This document shows positions 18,535 to 28,631 of a DNA stretch of 64,000 bases, piece after piece (position 1 is the first letter of the stretch; each line of letters opens with the position of its first letter). Below the pieces are notes generated by a model. That model saw nothing but the letters and a program-made list of their open reading frames with translations, had not been told where the DNA came from and made no database searches. The DNA lies in assembly GCA_016714765.1 (NCBI GenBank), contig JADKCF010000007.1, forward strand, positions 62,001-126,000, read 5' to 3'. The translations under genes and the position numbers were made by a program. The stretch is from Saprospiraceae bacterium. GTDB taxonomy: Bacteria > Bacteroidota > Bacteroidia > Chitinophagales > Saprospiraceae.

Positions 18535-19176
18535 ATGAGCAACATTTCTGATTTAAGACAAGAATATAAAAAACATATCCTGTCAGAGGCCAGCGTTCTG
18601 ACTGATCCACTTACCCAGTTTGATGTCTGGTTTCATGAAGCGCTCAGGGCAGGTGTTCCCGAACCTAATGCTTTTACACTTGCCACTGTCGGAGCTAATG
18701 GCCGTCCGTCAGCGAGAGTCCTACTTTTAAAAGGCATAGATGCAGGGGGGTTTGTCTTTTATACCAATTACAATAGCAATAAAGCGCAGGAATTAGAAAG
18801 TGTACCTTATGCGAGTATGGTTTTTTTATGGCTCGAACTGGAAAGACAAATTAGGATCAATGGACCAGTAGCAAAGATAAGCAGAGAAGAATCAGAACAA
18901 TATTTTCAATCCCGCCCCAGAGAGAGTCAGATCGGAGCATGGGTATCACCACAGAGTCACAAAATACCTTCCAGAGACCTGATAGAACAAACACATGTGT
19001 CTATGATAGAGAAATTTAAAACCAATGAAACTATCCCGCTTCCTGAATATTGGGGTGGATACAGATTGATACCCGAGGAAATAGAGTTTTGGCAAGGCAG
19101 GCCAAACAGATTACATGACAGACTACTATTCACGTGCGAAAATGAAAATTGGCGTTTGGATAGGCTTGCGCCGTAA
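18535..19176 (+). CDS. pdxH: pyridoxamine 5'-phosphate oxidase
   Basis: The FMN enzyme that oxidises pyridoxine or pyridoxamine phosphate to pyridoxal phosphate. From the chosen start MSNISDLRQEYKKHIL the protein is 213 residues, the usual size; the longer frame adds 25 atypical residues. Motifs include RPSARVLLLKGID (FMN site), FFYTNYNSNKAQEL-type sequence, the SRPRESQIGAWVS segment and the C-terminal WQGRPNRLHDRLLF signature. It is followed 15 bases later by the potassium channel gene. Confidence 0.95.
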   Translation: MSNISDLRQEYKKHILSEASVLTDPLTQFDVWFHEALRAGVPEPNAFTLATVGANGRPSARVLLLKGIDAGGFVFYTNYNSNKAQELESVPYASMVFLWLELERQIRINGPVAKISREESEQYFQSRPRESQIGAWVSPQSHKIPSRDLIEQTHVSMIEKFKTNETIPLPEYWGGYRLIPEEIEFWQGRPNRLHDRLLFTCENENWRLDRLAP

Positions 19177-19191
19177 AACATATTTTAGCTT

Positions 19192-20220
19192 ATGTTAAAA
19201 AGTAAAACCAAAAGGGATAGTTTTCTGAAGGCCGGACTGATAAAGGCATTGAGTTTAATAATTGTTGTTCTTTTTGCCGGCAGTGCAGGATATTATTTTC
19301 TTTTTGGTTACACTTTTATTGATGCGGTATATATGACCATATTGACAGTAGCCACTGTTGGTTTTGGGGAGGTAGTACCTCTGGATACGGGTGGAAAAAT
19401 TTTTACTTCCCTTCTCATTCTTGTCAGTATTTTTGTGATTGCGTATGGTGTCACTACCATCACGACATATCTTGCTTCTATCAACTCAGTTCAGGAATTT
19501 AAAAAAAGGAAAATGCAGCAAAAAATTAATCAATTTAACAATCACGTAATCGTGTGTGGATATGGTCGCAATGGAAAACAAGCGGCTGCTAGATTAATGA
19601 GTTTTAATAAAGACTTTGTCATCATTGAGCAAAATAAATCCATCATAGAAGAACTTAATGATGAAAATCTACCTTTTATCGAAGGGAATGCTACAGATGA
19701 TGAAACGCTCCTCAAAGCTGGGGTTAAGAATGCTGGCTTTCTCATTTCTTCATTGCCATCGGATGCTGACAATGTTTTTATCACCTTGACTGCCAAGCAA
19801 TTAAACCCTAAAATACAAATATTCAGTCGAGCCAGTGAAGATACAAGTGTTAAAAAACTAAAAATTGCCGGTGCTCAGCACGTCATCATGCCAGATAAAA
19901 TAGGAGGAGATCATATGGCTTCGCTCATCGTTGCTCCTGATCTGATAGAGTTTCTGGATAATCTGTCGTCGCCTGAATTTGGAAGTATGAATATCCAGGA
20001 ACTATTGATGATAAATTTTCCAAAAGCTGAAAAGTTAAACGATTTAAAGATAAGAGAAAAAACAGGTTGTACTGTCATTGGATACAAAACGGAAGCCGGA
20101 AAATACATAGTCAATCCTGACGACGACTATCCAGTAGAACATGAAGGTAGAATAATTGTACTTGGAAACAAGATGCAGATTACAAAACTTAATGAAATAT
20201 TTAGATCAAGCCTGTCTTAA
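19192..20220 (+). CDS. two-TM potassium channel with RCK (TrkA-N/TrkA-C) domains
   Basis: 342 residues. Two transmembrane helices flank a pore loop whose selectivity filter reads TVATVGFGE, a variant of TVGYGD. From residue about 115 comes an RCK/TrkA-N Rossmann domain (HVIVCGYGRNGKQAAARL) with the acidic strand end IIEQNK, then a TrkA-C domain at the C-terminus. This is the MthK/Kch type of ligand-gated K+ channel. Its last 4 bases overlap the end of the converging pseudouridine synthase gene. Confidence 0.92.
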   Translation: MLKSKTKRDSFLKAGLIKALSLIIVVLFAGSAGYYFLFGYTFIDAVYMTILTVATVGFGEVVPLDTGGKIFTSLLILVSIFVIAYGVTTITTYLASINSVQEFKKRKMQQKINQFNNHVIVCGYGRNGKQAAARLMSFNKDFVIIEQNKSIIEELNDENLPFIEGNATDDETLLKAGVKNAGFLISSLPSDADNVFITLTAKQLNPKIQIFSRASEDTSVKKLKIAGAQHVIMPDKIGGDHMASLIVAPDLIEFLDNLSSPEFGSMNIQELLMINFPKAEKLNDLKIREKTGCTVIGYKTEAGKYIVNPDDDYPVEHEGRIIVLGNKMQITKLNEIFRSSLS

Positions 20221-20945
20221 TTAAAGTATTTTAAAAAGATAACTTCTTTTTCAGTTAGGTGCCGACTCCACCCTCTTTTCAAATCTTTTTTGGTAAGTCC
20301 ACCAAAAAATGACCTGTCAATTTTCTTGACATGGTAGCCCATACTGTTTAGTATTTTTACAATGTCATCATCTGTACCTTTCCATACTTCCATGCCGATG
20401 CAAGTGTGGTCTCCATCATTCACATAGTTTGCTCCTGTAATTTTGATGGTACTATCTCCCAAACCTCCGGCAGAATTGAATGCTTTCAAATCTTCTTGCG
20501 TTATTGGTTTATCCAGCACGATTTCAAATACATTTTTGACAGACTTGCCGGAATGAGTCAGTTTTTGTATTAATTCTGTGTCATTCGTAAGCACTATTAA
20601 TCCGCAAGTAGAATCCGCAACAGGGAATGCAGGCATCAAAGGAAGGTTCGTATTTTTTTTGATGAGATCCATTACAGAAAGTTTGTGCCGATCTTCAGAA
20701 GGCCACAGGTCACAGTTTTTAGGCTTATTGAGCAAGAGATAGATATTTTTTATCTGTTTTTGTAACACTTTGCCTTTGTATGTCACCTTATCCTCTTTTT
20801 TCAAAACATAAAATGGATTAAGTTCCACTACGTCGTTGACAGATACTTCACCTTTTTTTATGATGTCCGCTGCCTGTTTTCTGGTGGCAACACCGCAATG
20901 TGCAAGGTATTTATTTAGCCGTAAGACTTCTTCTTCACTATCCAT
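20217..20945 (-). CDS. RsuA/RluB-like pseudouridine synthase with divergent catalytic motif
   Basis: 242 residues: an N-terminal S4 RNA-binding domain (RLNKYLAHCGVATRKQAADII) and a PSUS domain with YLLLNKPKN and GLIVLTNDTELIQKLTHSGK. Enzymes of this group usually carry GRLDxxTxGL, with Asp as the catalytic nucleophile. Here the segment is PVADSTCGL, so the residue three before the Thr is Ala and the Asp is displaced by one. The C-terminal WKGTDDDIVKIL segment for RNA contact remains. It may be a catalytically altered paralogue. It lies 24 bases downstream of dnaB, in the same direction. Confidence 0.85.
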   Translation of the reverse strand: MDSEEEVLRLNKYLAHCGVATRKQAADIIKKGEVSVNDVVELNPFYVLKKEDKVTYKGKVLQKQIKNIYLLLNKPKNCDLWPSEDRHKLSVMDLIKKNTNLPLMPAFPVADSTCGLIVLTNDTELIQKLTHSGKSVKNVFEIVLDKPITQEDLKAFNSAGGLGDSTIKITGANYVNDGDHTCIGMEVWKGTDDDIVKILNSMGYHVKKIDRSFFGGLTKKDLKRGWSRHLTEKEVIFLKYFN

Positions 20946-20969
20946 GAAAATTTGATTGCACTATATTCA

Positions 20970-22525
20970 TTAAAAAGGAATTTCCATTTCGTCATCACCG
21001 GTATCTGCTCTAAAACCCGTCGTAGGTTCATCAGAATTCATCTTGGAAGGTCTGGTAATTATGCCACCTTGCCCAAAGGGATTTACATTAAAGACGTCAT
21101 TCAGATCATTGTTAAAACCGCCTTCACCTGGATCTTCAAATTTTACAAAGTGAGGAACAAATCTTAGATTGACAGTACCAAGTCCCCCATTACGATGTTT
21201 GGCCAGAATGATTTCTGTAAGATCATTGGGAGTATCCAGATCGTTTTCTCCCACACCATAATACCCTGGTCTGTAGATGAATGTAACAATATCTGCGTCT
21301 TGCTCTATAGCACCCGACTCTCTCAAGTCAGACAATTGAGGACGTTTCTCGCCACCCCTGCTCTCCACAGCCCGCGACAATTGTGACAAGGCTATCACCG
21401 GTACGTGAAGTTCTTTGGCAAGACCTTTTAAAGCTCTCGATATAGAAGATATTTCCTGCTCTCTGTTTCCTCTTTTATCATTGGGGCACCAGCCATAAGT
21501 TGCAGGTAGTCAATCACTATCATACTGATATTGTGATTTTGTTTTAGACGCCGGCATTTTGCTCTCAATTCGAAGATATTTATGCCGGGAGTATCGTCTA
21601 TATAAATGGGGAGCTGAGACAACTTGTCGACAGCCGCATGTAGTTTGCGCCACTCATATTCTTCAAGTTGGCCATTACGCAATTTGCTGGAGTTGATCTC
21701 TGCCTCCATTGAAATCAATCTTTGGACCAGCTGTAGATTAGCCATCTCAAGTGAAAAGAATGCTATACCCCGGCCATGCTCTGCTGCATTTTTGGCCAAG
21801 GAAAGGGTAAATGCCGTTTTTCCCATACCAGGTCTGGCAGCCATGATGATCAGATCCGAAGGCTGCCATCCGTTGGTCATCTTATCCAACTCCGTAAATC
21901 CGGTTGTTACACCGGTCATTTCAGAATCTTTCTGACTGACAGCTTCTATCTCCTTTTGTGCCTTCACGGCCAGAGAAGCCAGTGATTCATAACCTGTATT
22001 GAGGTTTTGATCAGTGATATCATATAAGCCACGTTCAGCTTCATCCAGTAACTCCAGTACATCCTTGGTATCTTCAAAAGAATCATGAATGATCTGAGTA
22101 CTGACCCTTATCAACTCACGCTGAATAAACTTCTGTGCAATGATTCGGGCGTGAAACTCGATATTAGCAGCTGATCCTACTTTGTTAGTAAGGTCCATCA
22201 GATAACTTATACCACCAACACTGTCCAGTAATCCATTTTTTTTCAGTGATTCGTGTACAGTAAGAAGGTCGATGGGCTGTGATTTGCCAAAAAGATCAGA
22301 CATCACCTGAAAGATGACCTGATTTTTATCCAAATAAAAACTCTCCTTACGTAAAATCTCTATGATGGAAGGAAATCCATCTTTGTCGATCATAATAGAT
22401 CCCAAAACAGCTTCTTCCAGCGGGATGGCCTGTGGCTGTACTCGCCCGTAAAGCAGCTCAGAGTCAGTCCGAGATGCCGTGAGTTTACCGCTGATTGCTT
22501 TAAGTGTATTTGGAAAATCTGCCAT
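20970..22525 (-). CDS. dnaB: replicative DNA helicase DnaB, split by one frameshift
   Basis: About 518 residues once joined. The N-terminal domain (PQAIPLEEAVLGSIMIDKDG) is followed by the RecA-like helicase with Walker A AARPGMGKTAFTLSLA and Walker B MIVIDYLQLM. The frame changes at a run of four G (21483-21486). With one more C on the coding strand it reads ...GAPNDKRGNREQEISSISRALKG..., the normal DnaB sequence, and continues to IALSQLSRAVE and ...TGDDEMEIPF. Since DnaB is essential, this is strong evidence that the missing base is a consensus error. A -7 element lies upstream and the DnaA-box cluster follows on that side. Confidence 0.95.
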
Positions 22526-22561
22526 TTTGGATTATAAACGTATGATGAAAATTATTAATGA

Positions 22562-22569
22562 CAAAGGTA
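22562..22569 (-). promoter_or_regulatory. -7 promoter element for dnaB
   Basis: TACCTTTG on the minus strand, a TAnnTTTG match 37 bases before the dnaB ATG. Confidence 0.6.
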
Positions 22570-22604
22570 ATATAAGTTTTTAAAATATAATCTGAGGTGG
22601 CATT

Positions 22605-22940
22605 TCGACTATGTGGATAAAATGTGGATTATTACATCTTTCTGTGGATAACCTGCCTGACTACTGTATACAAAGATAAGCATAAATATGAAATAAATAT
22701 TAAATATGTGAACTTTTTCAGATCAAATTATATCTCTTTTTTCTGTAATGCATTGAAATAAGAACATTTTGACAAAATTATGAATTTCGTATTATATATT
22801 AATGCAATATATAACCAAAATAAATAAGTTTCTTTCAGAATAAATGCTGTCTTATGACAAATATTTTTTATATTTTTCTTAGTGGATAACTTATTCATAT
22901 ATTTTATTTCATAATATACTTTTTATATAGCAATGGATTA
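22605..22940. other. candidate replication origin (DnaA-box cluster plus AT-rich stretch)
   Basis: Three boxes lie close together: TGTGGATAA at 22612-22620 and 22643-22651 (both perfect complements of TTATCCACA) and TGTGGATTA at 22623-22631 (one mismatch). A fourth, AGTGGATAA, is at 22881-22889. All have the same orientation. Between them and beyond is a very AT-rich, gene-free stretch that could be the unwinding element. The site lies next to dnaB. Four same-sense boxes in about 280 bases is far more than expected by chance, but box clusters also occur outside oriC. Confidence 0.55.
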
Positions 22941-22945
22941 AACCG

Positions 22946-24754
22946 TCAAAGATGGCTAAACCAATGAATTACCATATCGACAAACAATACAGCATCCTGG
23001 CGATACAGTTTTTTGTCTGCACCTTGCACTTGTTGAATATTATTCTTATTTAATCCATAACAAGCTGCTGAGACATCAGTATTCCAATACGCTTTTCTGT
23101 TTCTGTCATTACAAAGAATATTTCTTGAAAACAGGAATGAATCAGCATTTGCTCCTGCGATTCCCGCAATAGTAGCAGGTAGGTCGAAGTGATTACACGG
23201 CGAAGACATGTCACCTTTGCCATATAACGAATCTGTCTTGGATGGATCAAATATCAATAGTGGAATCCTGAATCTGTTGTGGTCATCCAAACCTGCAAAG
23301 CCGGAATGGGTGCTGCCATGATCTGAGGTAATGATAAATATAGTATTATTAAACCATGACTGACCTTGAGCCATATTAAAAAAGTATTTCATACTCTGAT
23401 CACTATATTTTACAGATGATTTGTATAATGATGGAATATCAGATCGGTCAGAATATTCGTTTTTCCAAGGTACTTCAAACGGTGAATGTGAACTCAGAAA
23501 CAATATTGTACTAAAAAAGCGCGATGTATCTTTACTTATGACTTCCATTGCTTTTTCGGCAGTGAGATGATCTGGTACCCCCCATTCTGTACTAATATCT
23601 ATATCATCAAAGTCTTTGTCTCTGATGATGGTATCAAATCCCATGACAGTCACATAATTGTATAAATTTGAAAAATTTAAATCCCCACCGTAAATAAAAG
23701 ATGTTGTCCTACCGTCTTTTTTCATGACCATAGGTAATGATGGGTAATACTGTACTTTGTCTATCACATTGGGCATATTGATACTCCTGACCGAAGGTAT
23801 TCCGCTCAATACACTCATCAATCCCTGGTCTGTTCTGAATCCCGTACTAAAAGCATTGGTAAACCGGTAACTTACATTGCTCAGCGAATCAAAAAACGGA
23901 GTGATGTTTTCTTTTCCTCCGAGGTATTTTACCATATCTGCCGACCATCCTTCCATCACCAGCAAAACTATGTTTTTATTATGGTCAGATAACAATAACG
24001 AGTCCATGCAGACAACTTTGTTTTCCTGATAATTATCTCTAAATGCATGAATTGATTTTTCATCATTGTACAGTAAAATGTTTGATGATTTCACCATAGA
24101 GTATGCCAGATACCAAGTTTTATTGGTCGCCGCGAAGTTGTTTTTCATATCTTCTGAATAATATGCGTCTGAAGGTACAATAGGAAGCTTTTGCCAACCT
24201 CCCCGTAAACCCAGGAAGCTGAGCGGACCTACCAATATCATGAAAATAGAAGATTGCAGGACATGGGAGCGCACAGGCTGCCAATCATCAAATAGAATAA
24301 GTAATCTTTTTATGCCCGAAACTGTGATGACGAGACCCCAGAAAAGGACCCAAAATGGAATGAAGTCCCTCACAGAAGCCCATGCTTCTTTCGGGTGATG
24401 GAGATATGAGAGTGCCCTGCTGTCCAGTGTACTACCCCATTCTTTATAAATCAGCACCCCACCCCATTCTACCAGGCAAATGCCAATCCAAATGACCAGA
24501 TGAAGCCAAAGATTGGCTTTCCGTAGCCATTCCCACCCCATGACCATATATAGCACCCAAGGTACTAGACCTATTAAAATAGCACCGCATATCATAGATA
24601 AATCCAGTCTGACAGCAGACATCAGAGGTTGCAGTACATCATCTGCACCATTAAACCAGATGAAAAGCCCTCTCCAAAAGTTCAGCCCGAAGAAATAGAA
24701 AACCATTAATTTCACCGGAAAATACAAACTGCTAAACTTATTTTTTAGTGTCAT
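22946..24754 (-). CDS. LTA-synthase-family membrane sulfatase/phosphoglycerol transferase (Thr nucleophile)
   Basis: 602 residues with about five N-terminal membrane helices up to residue about 190, then a sulfatase-fold domain outside the membrane. Family landmarks: NIVLLVMEGWSADMVKYLGG (metal-binding Glu), FRTDQGLMSVLSGIPS (Thr at the nucleophile position) and FIITSDHGSTHSG (metal-binding Asp-His). In Bacteroidota such enzymes are thought to move glycerophosphate-like or phosphoethanolamine groups onto envelope glycans; the substrate is unknown here. It begins 1 base after the stop of a paralogue, forming an operon of two. Confidence 0.88.
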   Translation of the reverse strand: MTLKNKFSSLYFPVKLMVFYFFGLNFWRGLFIWFNGADDVLQPLMSAVRLDLSMICGAILIGLVPWVLYMVMGWEWLRKANLWLHLVIWIGICLVEWGGVLIYKEWGSTLDSRALSYLHHPKEAWASVRDFIPFWVLFWGLVITVSGIKRLLILFDDWQPVRSHVLQSSIFMILVGPLSFLGLRGGWQKLPIVPSDAYYSEDMKNNFAATNKTWYLAYSMVKSSNILLYNDEKSIHAFRDNYQENKVVCMDSLLLSDHNKNIVLLVMEGWSADMVKYLGGKENITPFFDSLSNVSYRFTNAFSTGFRTDQGLMSVLSGIPSVRSINMPNVIDKVQYYPSLPMVMKKDGRTTSFIYGGDLNFSNLYNYVTVMGFDTIIRDKDFDDIDISTEWGVPDHLTAEKAMEVISKDTSRFFSTILFLSSHSPFEVPWKNEYSDRSDIPSLYKSSVKYSDQSMKYFFNMAQGQSWFNNTIFIITSDHGSTHSGFAGLDDHNRFRIPLLIFDPSKTDSLYGKGDMSSPCNHFDLPATIAGIAGANADSFLFSRNILCNDRNRKAYWNTDVSAACYGLNKNNIQQVQGADKKLYRQDAVLFVDMVIHWFSHL

Positions 24755-24755
24755 T

Positions 24756-26669
24756 TTACTTTGTTTTCATATTGTCATGTAGCATGGTGGAATTGTACAC
24801 TTGAATAGTTTTTTTAAGCGCGACTTCCAAACTTTTTTTCTGAGGTGAGAGAGAGGAATTGTAGGAAATATTTCTTTTTAAATATTTATCCTTTTTCCAG
24901 TGGTAAAGGCCAATGACTTTTTCACCATTATGCTGAAGGCAGTAAGAAGAGTCAATATACTGATATACCCCCATTTTATAATTTATGGAATGCGGTACAC
25001 ATTGGTTACTCAACAGGTTTTTTCCCAATGCAAAAAATGAAGTATTTACATTCAAAGATGCCAGGATGGTAGGCATGATGTCAGTCTGTTGGGCAATTTT
25101 ATCGGATGTCCCTTTTATGGATCCATCGGGAGTAAAAATGATAATAGGAATTCTGTAATCATCCAAACGATTTTTAAGTACATCCGTATTAGGGCCGGTA
25201 TGATCTGCCGTTATTATAAAAATGGTGTTTTCATACCAGGGCTTTTTCTTAACTTTATCAAAAAATAAGTCCAACGAGTGATCAACGTATCTAATAGACG
25301 CCAATATGGGATGACCCTTTGTTTTATAGACCCCTTTAAATTCAGAAGGTAGTCTGAAAGGGTGATGGGAGTTCAATGTCAAAACCGAAGCTACAAAAGG
25401 CTCTTTCATATCAGACAACTCATCAGCCATATATGGTAGATATTTATGATCCCAAATGCCCCAAGAGCCGTCAAAATCATTTTTATTGTCAGGGTAGTCT
25501 TCTTTTGCGTAGTATTGATCAAATCCGGCTGATTTACAGAATGAATAAAAACCCATTGTCCCTTTGGCAGCGCCATGAAAAAAAGCAGAGGTGTATCCAT
25601 GGGGTTTTAAAATGGAAGCCACAGAATTGATATTGTTGGTAGAATATCTTGAAAAGATAAAGGGTTCATCCATCAGAGACGGTATAGAAGCCAATATAGC
25701 GGGAATGCCCTGTACTGACTCTCTTGCATTAGCAAAGGCATTACTGTACACCATACTCTCATTCATCAACGAATCCAAAAAAACAGTTTTGGCAGTACCC
25801 CCAAAATAACTGATATACTGTTTAGACAAGCTCTCGACAATGATGATCACAACATTCTTTTTGTTTTGATCTTTGCTTTCATTTAAACTGTGGTGGCCTT
25901 TTTCGCAATCAGACAATACATCTTCCGAATAATATGTATATTCAGTCAAAGATTTTTTCTGCCAGGTTCTAAGCAAAGAAAATGTAGAATTCAATACTGC
26001 AGGAGCATTTATGACACCTACAGATTCTGAAGCATTGATGATATTGATAGGACGTAATTGCCAGCCACCCCTCACCCCTGTGATGTTCATTATCAGGATA
26101 ATCAATATCGAGGGTAACATCTTCCATCTTAACTCTAAAGGTAGATCAGTCGATCTGAAAAACCTCTCTAGAACCCCATACATAAAATAAAGACCTGTCG
26201 TGATCACAATAAATAAAAGCCACACAAACCAATATTGTATTATAAAAACCGGAATCATGCCTAGTCCTTCACTGCCTTTATCCCCATTTAAAAACAGAAG
26301 GGCATCTGATTGCATTCTTTTTTGGACAAATGGAAAATAAACCACATCCACACAATTAAAAAAAATAAAAACTGAGTTAGTGCAAATGAAGAAATATTTT
26401 AAATAGTTTTTAACTGTCTCTGTTTTCCTTAAGAAAGCAGCTAGTAAGAGAACAACTGTATAAGGAAAATTGGATAGCAGTATCGCCGAAAGGTCAAATC
26501 TCAAACCATAAACTAGCAGCTGTGATAAACTGCTTTCGGATACAGTATCCAGGTCACCTTTATTGAACCATACAAAGACCAATCTACAAATGCTGTATGT
26601 AACAATTAACAGCAAATAGATTACAATTAAAAATGAAAACGGATTTTTAAAGCGTTGTTCTAATGTCAT
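24756..26669 (-). CDS. LTA-synthase-family membrane sulfatase/phosphoglycerol transferase (Ser nucleophile)
   Basis: 637 residues, five N-terminal membrane helices and a sulfatase domain, paralogous to the next gene. Landmarks: NVVIIIVESLSKQYISYFGG, RESVQGIPAILASIPS (here Ser stands where the paralogue has Thr), FIITADHTGPNTD. The two copies side by side with different nucleophile residues suggest different donors or acceptors. A TAnnTTTG element (26689-26696) lies 20 bases upstream and probably drives both. Confidence 0.88.
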   Translation of the reverse strand: MTLEQRFKNPFSFLIVIYLLLIVTYSICRLVFVWFNKGDLDTVSESSLSQLLVYGLRFDLSAILLSNFPYTVVLLLAAFLRKTETVKNYLKYFFICTNSVFIFFNCVDVVYFPFVQKRMQSDALLFLNGDKGSEGLGMIPVFIIQYWFVWLLFIVITTGLYFMYGVLERFFRSTDLPLELRWKMLPSILIILIMNITGVRGGWQLRPINIINASESVGVINAPAVLNSTFSLLRTWQKKSLTEYTYYSEDVLSDCEKGHHSLNESKDQNKKNVVIIIVESLSKQYISYFGGTAKTVFLDSLMNESMVYSNAFANARESVQGIPAILASIPSLMDEPFIFSRYSTNNINSVASILKPHGYTSAFFHGAAKGTMGFYSFCKSAGFDQYYAKEDYPDNKNDFDGSWGIWDHKYLPYMADELSDMKEPFVASVLTLNSHHPFRLPSEFKGVYKTKGHPILASIRYVDHSLDLFFDKVKKKPWYENTIFIITADHTGPNTDVLKNRLDDYRIPIIIFTPDGSIKGTSDKIAQQTDIMPTILASLNVNTSFFALGKNLLSNQCVPHSINYKMGVYQYIDSSYCLQHNGEKVIGLYHWKKDKYLKRNISYNSSLSPQKKSLEVALKKTIQVYNSTMLHDNMKTK

Positions 26670-26688
26670 TTGATGTTCCCCAAAGGTG

Positions 26689-26696
26689 CAAAGGTA
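26689..26696 (-). promoter_or_regulatory. -7 promoter element of the sulfatase operon
   Basis: TACCTTTG on the minus strand, 20 bases before the start at 26669. Confidence 0.6.
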
Positions 26697-26828
26697 GTTA
26701 TTTAACGCTAAGATAATAATTCCTTAATCGTGAATTCATTAACCAATCAATGTTTAGATGGTTTAAAAATATTAAATACTTTGATTCTCCTTTTATACAT
26801 TCATACTTACCATCACAAAATTTATCCT

Positions 26829-26836
26829 TATTTTTG
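26829..26836 (+). promoter_or_regulatory. -7 promoter element for dihydroorotase
   Basis: TATTTTTG, 16 bases before ATG 26852. It supports that ATG and not the upstream ATG at 26750, and implies a very short leader. Confidence 0.6.
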
Positions 26837-26851
26837 CCAAAACATCAGTAT

Positions 26852-28188
26852 ATGAAACCCACCATAATCAGAGGAGCAAAAGTTATCAATCGTGGCAAAT
26901 CGGCTTATCAGGATGTTCTCATTCGAGGCACCAGGATAGAAAAAGTCGAATCATATATTAATGTTGCAGGTAATCATGATGAGATCGATGCAGAAGGAAA
27001 ATGGCTGATACCAGGCATAATCGATGATCAGGTACACTTCAGAGAACCCGGTCTCACCCACAAAGCAGATATTGCGTCAGAATCCAAAGCAGCAATAGCA
27101 GGTGGGGTGACATCATTTATGGAAATGCCAAATACAGTACCGTCATGCCTTACACAGCAACTGCTCCAGGACAAATATGATATTGCATCTCAAAATGCTT
27201 ATGCTAACTATTCGTTTTTTATGGGTGTGAGCAATGACAACTATGATGAAGTTATGCGTACAGATTCAAGAAATGTTTGTGGCTTGAAAATATTTATGGG
27301 ATCCAGTACAGGCAATATGCTGGTAGATAATCCGACCACATTGGAAAGGATATTTTCGAACACTCCTATGCTTATAGCAACTCACTGCGAAGATGAACAA
27401 ACGATAAAAAATCAATTTGCTTTGTTTAAGGAAAAATATGGCGATCATCTCACACCCGAAATGCATCCACTGATAAGAAATGTGGAAGGGTGTTATCTGT
27501 CATCTTCCATGGCATCTGATTTAGCCAGAAAATACGGAACTAGACTACACATACTTCACATTTCTACCGCCAGGGAACTAGACTTATTTGACAATACCAT
27601 ACCTCTTAAAGAAAAAAAAATAACTTCTGAAGTATGTGTACATCATCTGTATTTTAGTGCTGATGACTATCCTGTATTAGGCAACCTCATCAAATGCAAT
27701 CCGGCAATAAAAGCAAGTGAAAACAGGGATGCCCTCTTCCCTGCCCTGCTGGATGACAGACTGGATATCATTGCCACAGATCATGCACCACATACCCGGG
27801 AGGAAAAAGCCAAAAATTATGAACAATCTCCTTCAGGACTACCATTGGTACAACACAGCTTAAATATCATGCTGGACTTTCATCAAAAGAATATGATCAG
27901 TATGGAGAAAATCGTAGAGAAATGTGTCATGCCCCGGCAGATTGTTTCGGCTTACAGGATCGAGGGTATATAGACGAAGGAATGTATGCAGATATTGCAA
28001 TCATAGATCCGGAAAAAGTATGGCGAGTCAATAAAGCCAATATACTGTATAAGTGTGACTGGTCTCCGCTGGAAGGAAAAGAATTTAAAGGTCATGTCAT
28101 CCGCACAATAGTAAACGGTAGCACAGTATTTTTAGAGGATGGTACTTTTGTACAGGGTAAAGGTCTTCGTCTACAATTCAACAGATAA
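26852..28188 (+). CDS. pyrC: dihydroorotase, split by one frameshift
   Basis: About 445 residues from MKPTIIRGAKVINRG. This zinc amidohydrolase closes carbamoyl-aspartate to dihydroorotate in pyrimidine synthesis. It shows the metal motif GIIDDQVHFREPGLTHK (the usual DxHxH appears as DDQVHFR), ATHCEDE, LHILHISTA and the late aspartate in IIATDHAPHTREEK. The frame changes at the run of three A at 27920-27922. One more A gives ...VEKMCHAPADCFGLQDRG..., which continues to the end. The length fits the class I type found in Bacteroidota. Confidence 0.92.
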
Positions 28189-28245
28189 AATTAAAAAATG
28201 TGACAAAAAATAACCATTGTTTTTTTAATATTAAAAATAAAACCA

Positions 28246-28253
28246 TACATTTG
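28246..28253 (+). promoter_or_regulatory. -7 promoter element for tRNA-Arg
   Basis: TACATTTG matches TAnnTTTG, 31 bases before the mature tRNA start. Confidence 0.6.
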
Positions 28254-28284
28254 CACCCGATTTAAAAGAAATCGAAATATCTAC

Positions 28285-28358
28285 GGTTCCGTAGCTCAGC
28301 TGGATAGAGCAACAGATTTCTAATCTGTGGGTCACAGGTTCGAATCCTGTCGGGATCA
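28285..28358 (+). tRNA. tRNA-Arg(TCT)
   Basis: A 74-base cloverleaf. The acceptor GGTTCCG pairs with CGGGATC (two wobbles), the D-arm is GCTC/GAGC, the anticodon stem ACAGA/TCTGT holds the loop TTTCTAA with anticodon TCT (28319-28321, reads AGA), and the T-arm is ACAGG-TTCGAAT-CCTGT. The discriminator base is A and CCA is not encoded. A dead integrase gene follows 270 bases later, so this tRNA is the likely attachment site of an old element. Confidence 0.95.
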
Positions 28359-28366
28359 CACATTGC

Positions 28367-28411
28367 AACGCCAAACAAGTTAAAATCACATCAGATTTCT
28401 TGTTTGGCGTT
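28367..28411 (+). terminator. rho-independent terminator after tRNA-Arg
   Basis: Perfect 13-bp inverted arms (28367-28379 and 28399-28411) around a 19-base loop, followed by TTGTTTTTC. Confidence 0.85.
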
Positions 28412-28631
28412 TGTTTTTCAAGGAGTTATGAAAAACGAAAATCAAATTAATATTATTAAACTCAAGTAAATTGCAACCATTCAGCGCAAGGTCGCAGCCA
28501 GGTGATTTTTTGTTACAGATGGCTGCAAATGTGATATCCAAATGGGCTGATCTTATATTTTACTGGTTATAAGTTTTTAGCAGTAATTTTTTTACACGAA
28601 TTATTTTTTTAATCGTTTAAATAAAACAACC

